This document shows positions 45,654 through 56,304 of a stretch of 64,000 nucleotides of DNA, piece after piece. Each line of letters starts with the position of its first letter. Positions within the stretch are counted from its first letter, which is position 1. The notes below the pieces were generated by a model. It was not told the DNA's origin and searched no databases. It saw nothing but the letters and a program-made list of their open reading frames with translations. Position numbers and translations under genes: made by a program. Source of the stretch: Cephalotrichum gorgonifer (taxonomy: Eukaryota > Ascomycota > Sordariomycetes > Microascales > Microascaceae); contig ONZQ02000004.1 in the NCBI GenBank assembly GCA_900312665.1, positions 742,047 through 806,046 of the forward strand, read 5' to 3'.

Positions 45654-46330
45654 GTTGGTACTGGCGTTGAGTATTCTGGGTATGTCGAGGGCAGGCGGAT
45701 CAGGTTTGGCGTTGCGCCAGATGTGAGTGAGCGAGTGAGTGAGTGAATGAGCAAGACCCAGTATTATTTAGAGTTTGGTGGTTCTGTTGTTAGTCCCACC
45801 ATCATGCTAATCCCACCTCAAATTCCGGCTGGTGAATGCTTGCTTGCTTGCAACCCCGCCATGACTAGTGCCCTATGAACAAGTACGTACTCTTACAACT
45901 TGTATTACTAGTGATTCAGCCGCCTTTTACAAGCATCTTCATCAACTGAAAGAACCTCCCGCCCAAAACATCCAATTGGTATATTAATCAATATTGTCAG
46001 GTCGATTTAACCCCTGGACCACTTGATACCCCGATTAGTTCATCTCGGAGTGGAGCTTCTCTTCTCACTCCCGCCGCTTCGGGTCCTGCCCACCAAGATC
46101 CGGACACCAGAACCAGTCCAATACTGGGGCCAGGACCAGCCGCGTTGGGGAATTTGGGAATGGATAAAACTAGAAACAAATTAATGATTCCCTATATATA
46201 TCTATACACGGGACGGACACGAGGGGTCCTACATAATATATAAGAGGTCGGTCGTGACCTGTCAATGACTGAGCTCTCACTCGGCCTCGCTCCTTGTGAT
46301 GTCCGTCCCCTTGATCAGAAGACTAAAACG
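45654..46330. promoter_or_regulatory. Divergent promoter ELP5 / aspartic protease
   Basis: 677 bp. A TATATAA box lies at 46237-46243, about 90 bp before the chosen protease ATG (46331) and only about 25 bp before the other ATG (46265), which favours 46331. GAGT/GCTT short repeats occur near 45720-45850. An ACAAGT...ACTTGT dyad lies near 45880-45905. Confidence 0.55.
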
Positions 46331-47840
46331 ATGGCCGTCTTATTAACGCTCAAAGGCATTAATATACTCATGGCCCTAGGCCTGGTAGCCGCCTTACCCT
46401 CCTCCTCCCCCCGCGAGAAGGCCGATTTACCCCTCGCGCAAACTCGGATCCCAGCCAGGCCGCTCGTCTCATCAGACATTCCTGGCCCACGTCATTCCTC
46501 AGGGACTCCCCGCCCCGGCATCAATGTGGCAGTGGACGATCCAGAGTTAGGCCCCATCGCCGGCTCAACCGGCTCCGTTTTCAATGTCGACAGGCAGGTC
46601 GCATATGCCGTCGACGTCGAGGTTCAATGGGGCTCCTATCTTCTCATTCTCGATACGGGGAGTAGCGACACGTGGGTCGTCACGTCTCCCTTTACGTGTT
46701 ACGATAGGGTAACGTTCGATCCCGTGCCCGTAGAGGAATGTAATTTTGGCCCGTCGTTCTCGGGTGAGCGTCCACAGCAGGCAGCGTCCGACATGGCCTT
46801 TGCCCTGATGTATGGGGGGAACCGGTATATCACAGGAAGGATGGGTTCTGTCGAGTACGTTGCCCCCCCAAAATGACGGGAATTGCGCCGCTAGAAGCCT
46901 CGCTAACGAGCCCTGGATTGAAACTATAGCCTCTCAGTCGCCGGCATTACCCTCGAAGATCAGCTCATCGGGTTTGCGGAAGCCGGGGCGTGGAGAGGCG
47001 ACAACGAGACGAGCGGGTTATTCGCACTCGGTCCAACCGCGTATACCAGTGCCTCCACGGAATCCGGGGCCGCCGAGTACGATGGGGTCGTGGATACGAT
47101 TGTTAAGGGGGGACACCCACCCGTCTTTGCGCTCGCGCTATCTCGCGACATAGAGAGGTCTTTCATCACGCTCGGGGGCGTCCCTGATATCGAGACGGGG
47201 GAATACGCCAGCGCACCTCTCGTTCCCGTAAGTGAGATTCCCTTACGCCTGTTGCTGAGCTGATCCTGACGCTTTCGCCCCCACCCCCTCCGTCGTGATT
47301 AGGACGAGCAAGGGGAGTATCTGCAGTACTTTATCCAGCTTGACACGATTCAAGCTCATGTGAATGGCGATGAGGAGGTCGACTCGGGCTCGGGATCAGG
47401 TTCCATCTCGATCCAGTTCCTTCTAGACTGCGGAACGACAGTCAACTACTTCCCCGAAGGTACGCTATCCCACCTGCACATCCTCCCGTCGCCAGGTCAG
47501 AGCTCCCCATAACATTGGGAATCCCACAGACATCGCCGACGCCGTCAACGCGGCTTTCGACCCCCCATCTGCCTGGGACGCCGACCGCCGGCTCTACTTC
47601 ACCGACTGCGACGCTGTACCCCCGCCGCTACGCTACGGGATCGGGGGGAAGAGCATCGCGGCCGAGCCGAGCAGCATGGTCCTGCCGATGGTGAAGCGGA
47701 GCGATGGAAAGTGTGCCACGGCGGTTTCGAGGAACACGGCTACCGAGTATGGGATTCTGGGGGCGGCGTTTTTCCAGGGGCTCGTTGTGGCGTTTGATGT
47801 CGAGGCGATGGATGTGAGGATTGCGGAGAGGGTGGACTAA
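46331..47840 (+). CDS. Secreted pepsin-like aspartic protease (family A1)
   Basis: Predicted extracellular or wall-bound acid protease. Exons 46331-46854, 46930-47227, 47303-47459 and 47530-47840, 429 aa. It starts with a signal peptide (INILMALGLVAALP). The first catalytic motif LLILDTGSSDTWVV has Asp108. Splicing gives GRMGSVDLSVAGITLEDQLIGFAEA, then SGLFALGP (the usual G(I/L)(L/F)GLG region) and FITLGGVPDIETG. The second motif is LLDCGTTVNYFP with Asp316: here Cys317 takes the place of the usual Ser/Thr of D(S/T)GT. The C-terminus has YGILGAAFFQGLVVAFDVE as in pepsins. A start at 46265 is possible but would bury the signal sequence behind 22 residues. Substrate unknown; a wall- or virulence-related role cannot be judged from sequence. 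Confidence 0.85.
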
Positions 47841-48401
47841 ACGGAGGTACTGAGTGAAGATGAAGGACATAGGACATGGGGCTTGGGTGGAGGTGGAGGT
47901 GGTGGTTACAGAGATATAGATTGTGATGGATGAATTATAAGCTACTACCCCGGACGCAGTCCCAATTCGGAGAGGAGCCTGTGTGATACATTGAACGGAA
48001 GGTAGCACCTGCCACAGGATTTTGGGGGTCCTACGCTCAACCAAGCAGCTTCGCCTAACTTCAGAAACGACTATTAAAATTCCTTCTGAGCCTAGGCACC
48101 GTTGAGGTTTTATATGAATTAGAGAAATCTTCCTGGAGTAGGATAAGGAGCGCTCAGAAGAAGAGACGGTGATACATTTTGCCACTCCATACACCCACAA
48201 TACCACACCTGAAGCGGAACCGCCAAGGTATTACGAGTCAACCACCTATTATTATTATTATTAGCGAACTGACCTGGAGGCAGCATCTCAAAGTGCAGTC
48301 CGAAGCGACCAACTTCCTCCTACCACCACCGCCCGCGGAGTTTCTATCTTAATTCTAAATTCTCAATTCTTCCGTCGTCCCCTCCATCTTGGGATTACGG
48401 A
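47841..48401. other. Spacer protease / ASXH gene
   Basis: 561 bp: protease 3' UTR and ASXH promoter. An ATT/TTA triplet run lies near 48248-48265. Nothing else was seen. Confidence 0.55.
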
Positions 48402-49138
48402 ATGCGCACGAGATCCTCCGCCCGCCCTCGCGGCGGGGAAGGAGGTCCTTCAAGGACTGACGATGGCGATGCCGTGATGGTCTCCCCTTCACAGGCGCCG
48501 AAGCCGAAGACAAGCACCACAACCAAGCGTCCCGCGCGCAGAAAGAGCAAGTGGGATGCCGCTACGGTTCTCACGAGCGAGAAGTCTCCCCTAGCGAAGT
48601 GCGATCTACGGGTAAGATGTATTCCTCGCGGGCCCTCTTCTTACCCTCAGCGGGCCCAGGGCTGGTCTCAAAACACACACACCGCCGCACATGCCGCCTT
48701 TATCCTACATACCCACTTGCGGCACGGTGGTTGAGCCATGTCTTCTACTATAAGATCATGCTTCTGACAACTACACAGGCCGTCCTCCAACACCCGCTCG
48801 CATGGGACATACTCACCCCCGACGAGCGCGCCAGCATCCTCTCCCACTTCCCGGACGAGACGCACGTCCACGGCGCGGGGACCCCCGACGCGAGGCCGAA
48901 CCTCGAGTCGCTGCTCAACGACAACAGCTTCAGGCACGACTGCGCGCGGTACGCCGAGGGGATCGCGAGCGGGTGGCACGACGAGCAGTGGCTGTACGAG
49001 GCGTGGGAGGCCCACGAGAGGAGGGCCGCGGGCGAGTTCGACGGCGTGCTGGAGAGGGCGCTCGAGGAGGAGTGGGGTGTCCGCGTGGGTGAGGCGGAGG
49101 GGGGTAAGGGGGAAAAGAAGCACGAGCCAGGCGACTGA
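48402..49138 (+). CDS. ASXH (Asx homology/DEUBAD-like) domain protein
   Basis: Small nuclear-type protein, 189 aa, from exons 48402-48611 and 48779-49138 (both phase 0). The N-terminus is basic and disordered (TTTKRPARRKSKWDAATVLTSEKSPLAKCDLR), like a nuclear localisation segment. Exon 2 encodes the helical ASXH fold: VLQHPLAWDILTPDERASILSHFPD, GTPDARPNLESLLNDNSFRHDCARYAEGI and HDEQWLYEAWEAHERRAAGEFD. ASXH domains occur in Asx/ASXL chromatin proteins as the DEUBAD that activates a BAP1-type deubiquitinase; fungal proteins with this domain are mostly uncharacterised, so a chromatin role is inferred. The stop codon lies in a short GACT tetranucleotide run. Confidence 0.8.
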
Positions 49139-49761
49139 CTGACTGACTGATTGGCCTGTGTGTGGTGAGTGGGTTGATATTTGTTCCTAACGGTTTGAGA
49201 ACATCGTGGCCTCCTTGGATGTGGGAGTTCAACGGGGGGCAAATGGGCGGGAGTTTGGGAGCGTGGAATGCTTGTTTGGGGAACTCTTTCTTCTTTAATA
49301 TTTCTCTTCTTTATTTCTCTCGTACACATGGTACTCAGCATTACATTCCTGAAGACGGGGAATAAACCGCGTTTGGGGTTGAATTCCGGATACGGGTTGA
49401 AGACGAGTATTAATAGTATTATTACTTCTCTCGTTCGGAACAAGCTTAAGAGCTAGGTAATAGCTGTTGTAGAGAGGCCGGCCTTAAGCCGTTGTGACCC
49501 ACGTCAAGCCAGGCACCGCTTGTCCAGGAATGGTACAGCGTCTGCGACAAAGAGAACAGTGTATTACAAGTGGACGCCATACGGTAGACACGCCGTTTTA
49601 TTTGTCCATACTGGGTACCTATAGTAATGCTCACCCAGTGCCTAAAGTGTGAAGGACAACGCAACGTGTTGGATATACTTCCACTCCCCCAAATTACTCG
49701 TCGCGTCCTAGCATTTCTAGTTCAGCCTCTCTTCTTCAACGAACCCCAGCAGCCAAACAAG
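49139..49761. promoter_or_regulatory. ASXH 3' end and SEC22 promoter
   Basis: 623 bp without a gene. It includes the (GACT)n run at the ASXH stop (about 49131-49150). Confidence 0.5.
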
Positions 49762-50688
49762 ATGATTAGATCAACGCAAATAGCACGCCTAGATGGTATT
49801 GGATCACCCTCCCCACGACCCTCCCCTCTTGCCGTACGCCGCCGCCCCTTTTTCTTCTTCTAACAAGATCCTTTCTAGGCCTGATGCTCTGCGCATCCGT
49901 TGACGATGAGCAGGTATGCTCTCCCAGCTCCAATTTGGCGGGGGAGGTGAGCTAACTCGGCGGGATGTTAGGCAGAGGAGTCGCTCGGGGAGGTCAAGTC
50001 GCAGGTCCGACAGGTACTACGGAAGCTCACGCGGAATTCTGAAGCCCAAGCGAGCATCGAGAGCGGGCAATATACAATCCAGTATGTGTCCCTTCCTTCT
50101 CTCCCTTTCTCTTCCGCACCCGTCGAGCCGGTTAGCCCCTGGAGGCGATACCCACTACCCACGAGGATCCCTAGAAAAGAGATTAAAGTCTAACGAAAGA
50201 ACCCCCCTCGCCCCTCTAGCTACATGATCGACTCCGACGTCGTCTTCCTCTGCATATCCGAGCGCTCCTACCCGCGCAAGCTGGCCTTCACCTACCTCTC
50301 CGACCTGGCGCGCGAGTTCCTCACGACCCACCCCGCGACGGCCCTCCACTCCATGTCCCTCCGGCCCTACGCCTACATGGACTTCGACACCTTCATCACG
50401 CGCACCAAGGCGACGTACTCGGACGCGCGGGCCTCGCAGAACCTCGACAGGCTCAACGACGAGCTGCGCGACGTGACGCAGGTCATGACGAAGAACATCG
50501 AGGACCTGCTGTACAGGGGCGACAGCCTCGAGAGGATGGGCGAGCTGTCGAGCAGGCTGAGGGACGACAGCAAGAAGTACAAGAGGGCCGCCGTGAGGAT
50601 CAACTGGGAGCTGCTGCTGAAGCAGTACGGGCCTTTTGGGGCGTTGGGCTTTATCATCATAGTCTTCTTCTGGTGGAGGTTCTTCTGA
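49762..50688 (+). CDS. SEC22: R-SNARE Sec22
   Basis: Vesicle SNARE for ER-Golgi traffic in both directions. Exons 49762-49795, 49879-49913, 49972-50081 and 50220-50688, 215 aa, as for yeast Sec22. The longin domain is split over the first exons (MIRSTQIARLDG, LMLCASVDDEQ, AEESLGEVKSQVRQVLRKLTRNSEAQASIESGQYTIHY, MIDSDVVFLCISERSYPRKLAFTYLSDLAREF). The SNARE motif follows (NDELRDVTQVMTKNIEDLLYRGDSLERMGELSSRLRDDSKKYKRAA) with Arg of RGDS at the central layer, and the tail anchor FGALGFIIIVFFWWRFF ends the protein. All four splice junctions restore the family reading. Confidence 0.95.
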
Positions 50689-51550
50689 GGGGAAGGGAGA
50701 GAGGGAAAAGGGGGGGGAGAGAGTCTAGCACTGACGTTTTTCTTTTTTAGTCGGGAATAATGGGCTGTAGGAGTTTGGATGGAGTACATAACGTTGGATG
50801 GGGAGGGAGAGATGATGATGCTGTTGCGAGCTGCCTCTTCCATCTATTAGAATATACCTACTTTTGTACCAATGGCTAGCTAAGACTAGACGGGCGGCCC
50901 CTGGTGAAGCGGCGCCTTCTGGCCAGCGGGTTCCGCCCCATATACTCTTTCATGAACTGACACCTCTCGACCGTGATCCTACAGCTTGCGTTCGGTATCC
51001 ACACCATCTATCCGACTAGAAACGACACCTACTCATACCTACAGTTATTCGAGTACTGATGCGTATCCTAGAGTCTCTGAGGTCTTACGTCATCCTGGCC
51101 GTCTTTCCCCTGGCACTATTCCTTTCACATGCCAATGTGTCGCTCTTCTAGCTCCATATCCTACAATCCCAACCCAACTGACGAAGAACAGGACAATATG
51201 GGGAGGAGACTTGCTCACTCCGAAGAATTGAAATTCTCTCGATGCCTGTTTCCTAGTCTCCAGAGCTATGACCAGTGGTATATATGTATGCGGAAGGGCG
51301 AAGGCGCCCCTTCCAAAGATGAACAGAAGAACATTCTCCTCCCATGATGATCCAAAACAAAACAAAAAAAGCACCTTCCGCTACTAAACTCCTGTCCTGT
51401 ACCAAACGCCGAGCTCCAACCGAGGACGCCGTGCCAACGGAGGGAGATGCATAAAAAAAAACCCTCGAACGTTTTCCACACCGCAAAACAATGTATAATT
51501 AATCCACGCCAAAACCGACGCAGAGATAAATACCTCCCGCGACCCCGGGT
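50689..51550. other. Convergent spacer after SEC22
   Basis: 862 bp of 3' UTR-like sequence with purine-rich tracts (50690-50720). No gene was recognised. Confidence 0.55.
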
Positions 51551-52750
51551 TCACATAACGGTACAGCTCTCCCTTGCCGACGGGAGCAGCGCGGGCCTCG
51601 GGAGCGCCGTGTGCTGCCACTCGAGGTGGCCCTGGAAGGCCGCGAGGTCCTCAAAGGTGTTCTCGTCGTGCCCGTAGCGTATCTGCTCCATCTCGTCGTC
51701 GCCCTGCGCGAGCACGTACCTGTCCTCGCAGAAGGGGCAGGCGACGCGGGCTCGCCACTGGCCCGGCGCGGGTGCGACGTGGTTGCCGATGGCCAGGGGC
51801 GCGAAGACGACGCTCTTCTCCTCGCGCGTGGAGAGGGCGAAGCCCGTCGCCTGCCAGTGCTCGACGCCCTCCCCGGCCGGGGGTGGCGCGGGGGGTTCCT
51901 GCTGCTGCTGCCCGCCCGGGGAGGCGGGGTCGGCGCGGGCGAGGGCCCTGTCGTCGACGGAGCGGAGGGAGGGCATGGACTCTAGGTCCTCCCAGACGAG
52001 GTAGCCGTCGCAGAAGTCGCACACGAAGGCGACGTCCTGGTCGCCGAAGCGCTCGAACTTGCCCACGGCGTTACACGCCACGAGCTCCTCGAGCTGGCGC
52101 CGGCCGTACTCCCCTCCACCGCCCCCCGTGGCGGCGTCGGGGCCGCCGCCGCCGCCGCCGGCCCAGGCGCGCTGCTTGCGGTAGACGAGGAAGGCGCCGA
52201 GGCAGCGGGGCTCCGACTCCCGCCCCAGGGCGAAGATGCGCGCCGCCGCGCGGCACTGGGCGCGGTGGAGGAGGCGGCGAAGGTGGGCGGTCTCGGCGGC
52301 CCAGACGGGGTTCACGGCGCCGCCTGCCGCGGCCCAGTTCCGGAGGTTCTGGATGTGAAGGTTGAATCTCGCATGGAGAGATTCTAGCTCGGCGATGGAC
52401 TCGGCTGGTGGAGGGGGGGCACGTGTCAGCAGAGTAGGCCGAGACTGGGTCCGCGAGTACGAGTAGCACGGGGGTATTACCAGTCGTGGTACTGCTAGGA
52501 GAGAAGGAAGCTAGTAGGTAGGTAGGGACTCACGCTTGCGGTCGTTCTCATAGTACACCTGGCCATTCACGTGGGGAGGGAGCTCCTGGAAGTCCTTCTT
52601 CGCGTCGTCGAGAGCCTCCTCCAGCGCGCGCACCTGCTCGTGCTCGTCCGGGCCCCAGAAGCTCTTGTCGGCGCGGGCGAGGAGCCAGAGGCCTTCGTGG
52701 AGTAGATTCGCAATGGCAGCCAGCAGAGTCCCGACGGTGTCGAGGCTCAT
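51551..52750 (-). CDS. Unrecognised protein with two CxxC pairs and a CaaX-like end
   Basis: Two exons, 52750-52534 and 52404-51551, 356 aa. I do not recognise the family. The N-terminal region is helical (MSLDTVGTLLAAIANLLHEGLWLLARAD, VRALEEALDDAKKDFQELPPHVNGQVYYEND). The join at the intron gives NDRKPESIAELESLHARFNLHIQNLRNW. Then come HRAQCRAAARIFALG, a Gly-rich linker (about 154-170), CDFCDGYLVWED with Cys201/Cys204, a Gln/Pro linker, and ACPFCEDRYVLAQ with Cys295/Cys298 followed by GHLEWQH (His332, His337), which resembles a C2H2 zinc-binding unit with a long loop. It ends in CTVM, a CaaX-like prenylation box. Very GC-rich; the opposite strand is open too, but this strand has the splice signals and codon pattern. 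The frame is open above 52750; that ATG is chosen because the upstream part translates promoter-like low-complexity repeats. Confidence 0.7.
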
Positions 52751-52962
52751 GATTCGGCTCGATTGCGGGCCTCTTTTTTGGTGCCTTGGCGTTTCGACTT
52801 GAGGTGGCTTGTGGTTTGCTCGTTGGAGCTTCACTCGTACTTGGACGTCGTCAGGTACGGGCGGTTTGGTGGAGGTGGGAAGGTGGGTGGCCGCGGGGCC
52901 GTTCTTATGCCAGGGCCAGGCCAGGACCAGGGCCGGGATCAGGGCCGCGTAGAACTGGTGGC

Positions 52963-53020
52963 GGTAGGGTAGGGATAGGGTAGGGGTAGGGGTAGGGGTA
53001 AGAGGGTAGGAGTAGGGGTG
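52963..53020 (+). repeat. Degenerate telomere-like TAGGG(G) tract
   Basis: About ten head-to-tail units of TAGGG, TAGGGG or close variants. Fungal telomeres are TTAGGG repeats; this is an interstitial, degenerate relative or simply a G-rich minisatellite. Confidence 0.75.
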
Positions 53021-53971
53021 TGTGGATGGTGCTTTCTCTGTAAAGTACAAGTATTATAAGCAAAAGTACCCGTACTGGTAGTGGCACCACAGCGGGTGGG
53101 TGCTTGTCAAGGTTACTCAGTCACTACCGTGGTGGCCTTGGATTGTACTTGTAGGGTAATAAGTGGGAAGACCGCGTTACACAACCGGAGCTAGGGAGCA
53201 AGGTTGGATCGATAGTGGGTCGCGGAGACCGGGTGCTGGACTGGAAGGTGACTCTCGGGCGTCGTGGTGCGGCGGAACTACTCGTACTAGCCGTGCTTCT
53301 TAGGCGGGTACTAGGAGTTGACGCGTAACTTGAAGTGTGGTGTGAGTGAATGCATGTAGTAGAGGAGCTTGGCAAGCACCAACTTTTCCAGCCCTATGTC
53401 GGCATGGCAGGGGGAAGCTAAATCCTTCGACCAGTGAGTGCCAGGGATAGGTAGGGATGGGAGGACGGCAGACAGAGAGTGACAGGACAACGGTCAAGTC
53501 AAATTTGTCAAGTCAAATCAAGTGAAGGGAGAATCATTCCCGTTCGTAACTTGTACAAATACGCACATGGCGGCGGATATTAAATATTAAGTATTATCCG
53601 CTTTTTTTCTTCTTAGCTCATGTTGGCTTAATTGCAAGCTGGCAATCTGTAAAAACTCCAGTTCTTCATGCGTCTGACAAGCTTGCATGTACGAATGAGG
53701 AGCGAGACAGTTGAAGACAGGATCCTGCAGGAGCTGAGAGTACGTTCGACCCAAGTAATCCGATAGGCCGTGTACAGGCAGTAGGTACGAAGACAAGTGG
53801 TACTAACACAAGTACTCCGAACTAGGGGAAGATATCAGACTTCCCGACTGCATAAGCCTCGGACGAGATATGGTACAAGGGAGTTGAGTTCGGATAACCA
53901 TTTTTCAATGGCGGGTTAGTATTCAATTTTCATGTGTCTTCCTCGGCTTTTGCAGGGTCGCCCTGTTGTTG

Positions 53972-53997
53972 TACGAGTACAAGTCCTTGTACTCGTA
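53972..53997. repeat. Perfect inverted repeat, 12-bp arms, 2-nt spacer
   Basis: Arms TACGAGTACAAG and CTTGTACTCGTA around TC. It combines both cores (TACGAGTA and TACAAG) of the dyad family seen in other spacers. Confidence 0.9.
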
Positions 53998-54129
53998 ATA
54001 TGCTTAAATCCTTGAGGACTTGTAATACCCGGACACCCCACGCTGACATGGCTACCATACATGATACTCTTTTGGTGGGGTTAATACCTACCCTCTAATA
54101 ACGACGCTAGTGAAGAAGAGGTTGGTGGC

Positions 54130-54149
54130 TGGCGGCCGGCCGGCCGCCA
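54130..54149. repeat. 20-bp perfect GC-rich palindrome
   Basis: Half-site TGGCGGCCGG followed at once by its reverse complement. It lies about 170 bp upstream of the HUS1 ATG and could be a cis-element or an extrusion-prone site. Confidence 0.85.
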
Positions 54150-54315
54150 ACTGAAAGCCTACCGTGCCACGCGACACCACCTTCTACATACAGCCCAACC
54201 CGCACCACCGAAAGCTAGAGCTGCACCCCGCGTTCTTCTCAAACCACACCTCCCAGACCCAGACAGCTACTTGGAGAGGCTAATATTGGCCTCTCCCCCT
54301 TCCGAACTTGCCGAT

Positions 54316-55542
54316 ATGAGATTCAGGGCCCAGTTGAAAAACATAGGGACCTTCCAAAGCAAGTTGACCCCCTCTTTGCCTCGTGCTCTCCTCCTACCCT
54401 CCCTCCTTCACCCTGCCTTATTCAGTTCGTCCCAACCCCTCAAGAAACCTTCACCCTAACAACCACTCCTCCCAGAACTCACGGCAGCCCTCTCCTCCCT
54501 CGAGAAGATCGCCTGGGTCCGCCTCGACAACCATGTAGCCCGCTTCACCGCCATCCCCGACACGGGGTCCCACGTCTGGGCCACCTTCAACATGGACGTC
54601 ATCTTTGACGAGGTCTCCATCTCCTCCAAGGAGCCCGACAACGCCATAAACCTCGAGCTCCCCCTCGCGCCCCTCCAGCGCGCCCTCAAGTCCGCCCTCA
54701 ACTCCGTCTCCGCTGACATGAAGCTCTCCAAGCGCGCCTCGGACGGCGTCCCCGTGCTGGCCATGACCATCTCGACCCTCACGAACCCCACCACGGCGGC
54801 CGCGAATCAGCCCCGCGGTGGCGCATACGGTGCGGGCGGTGCCGTCGACGTAGACGCCGACGACGACGACTTGACAGGATATCCCATCGAGAACCTGGAG
54901 ACCTCCCTCCGCCGGGAGCGCGAAAAGGTCATCACCCACGAGATCCCCATCCGCGTCCTCTACCCGGAGTCCGTCGAGACTATCATGCAGCCCAAGACGC
55001 GCGACCCGGACGTGAACATCACCTTCCCGCCCCTGCTGCACCTCAAGGCCCTAGCCGACCGCTTCACGCGCCTGACCGCCGCCGGGGCCACCTCCCGCTC
55101 CGCCGCCCCCAAGCTCGAGCTGAGCGCAAACATGTTCGGGTCCCTCCGCCTCTCGGTCCGCACCGACGGCGGCTCCGTGTCCAGCGAGTGGGCGGGGCTC
55201 GTCACCCCCGAGCTGAACCCGGAGCAGATGAGCCTCCCCGTCGAGGAGCACCCGACCACGCGGTTCAGAGAGGCCGGCCCGGAGAGGTGGGCGAGCGTGA
55301 GGGTCGACGGGAAGGACCTCAGCCGGGTGCTGAGCGTTGGGAGGTTAGAGGGGAGGGTCATTGGGAGCTTCATCGACGACCACGCGCTGATACTGTATTG
55401 CTATATTTCGCATTTCGACGAGGCGACTGTTGCGGAGGAGTCGGTCATGACGGTGAGTTTCTCCTGTTCCCCTTCTCCTCTGACTGTAGACCCGGGTGCT
55501 AATGTTAGTGTTTAGTACTACGTGCAATCGTACGCACAATAA
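54316..55542 (+). CDS. HUS1: DNA-damage checkpoint clamp subunit Hus1
   Basis: Subunit of the Rad9-Hus1-Rad1 (9-1-1) ring, a PCNA-like clamp loaded at damage sites to activate the ATR-type kinase. Exons 54316-54358, 54476-55452 and 55516-55542, 348 aa. It begins MRFRAQLKNIGTFQ and joins to KLTAALSSLEKIAWVRLDNH, the conserved Hus1 start; this join requires a GC-AG intron (donor GCAAGT at 54359). Further landmarks are WATFNMDVIFDE, NAINLELPLAPLQRALKSAL, HEIPIRVLYPESVE, ELSANMFGSLRLSVRTD, VRVDGKDLSRVLSVGRL and LILYCYISHFD. The last exon encodes only YYVQSYAQ and the stop, matching the short conserved end of fungal Hus1. A 5' ATG at 54271 is in another frame. Confidence 0.9.
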
Positions 55543-56304
55543 GCTTGGAATGGCGGCGTTTACCTCTGGGGATGTTCTTATTTGCAAGTAGGGACGAAGG
55601 AGAGATATGGAGGTACATATGACGGGCATACAGTGGATGCATTAGGCGTTGTGGCTTTGAGGGCACATTACGGCGTTGGGGGATTATGAGTAGATACCCG
55701 CGTTTACTAACCGACGCTTCTGCCATTTAGACCAACTGGTTGTGATCCAAACCCACCAAGGATTGGTTCAATTGAAAAAAAAATGGTAATCTATTAAAGC
55801 GGTAACATGTGAACCCTTCGTTGGTTGGGTTGTACAGCTATGAAGGCTTCTTTCTGGCGTGAACTTACATGTACCTTTGGGAGGCGGGAGGAGGACAGAG
55901 CCGTAGATAGGTAGGCGACATGGCACCAGTATGACTAGTTGGTCATTTACGGGACCAAAAAAGCCAGAACCATGGGAACATGAAGCTTAAAACAATATTT
56001 CGTTCATTGTAGACACTTCTTTGTCCTCTCTTGCGCTGTTCCAGCGGGTCCAAACGTAGGAGTACTGGAGCAACCCCCACTAACAAAGCAGTTGCCCACT
56101 TGGCCCGAGCTCGACTTTAAATTCCTCTTGGCGACAGCCGCTCCTGTCGTCATTTTCTCCCAACACCCAAACCAAACTTCACCACATCCTCCGACCATTA
56201 CCCACCACAATTCATCTAGCGCCACCCACTTCTTTTTCCCATCCATACTACAACACTCCCGTCGAACTAACCTTCTCTTACGCCACAAATTCCACAAGTC
56301 CAAG
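55543..56304. promoter_or_regulatory. HUS1 3' end and SNRNP27-like promoter
   Basis: 762 bp. The right end is a C/A-rich leader-like stretch (56150-56300) before the ATG. No gene was recognised. Confidence 0.5.

Larger units (their letters stand above)
52751..54315. promoter_or_regulatory. Divergent spacer with telomere-like tract and palindromes
   Basis: 1.6 kb between the CxxC protein gene and HUS1, with no gene recognised. It holds a TAGGG/TAGGGG tract (52963-53020), a perfect 12-bp-arm dyad (53972-53997), and a 20-bp GC-only-core palindrome (54130-54149) 170 bp before the HUS1 ATG. Confidence 0.55.

Noticed and set aside
51574..52365. 263-codon plus-strand frame opposite the CxxC protein
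   Set aside because: Almost entirely Arg/Pro/Gly, as expected from the antisense of a GC-rich coding exon; the minus strand has the splice signals and sensible protein.
52751..53050. N-terminal extension of the CxxC protein from 53050
   Set aside because: The extension translates TAGGGG-type repeats and Pro/Thr runs; the ATG at 52750 gives a cleaner helical start.
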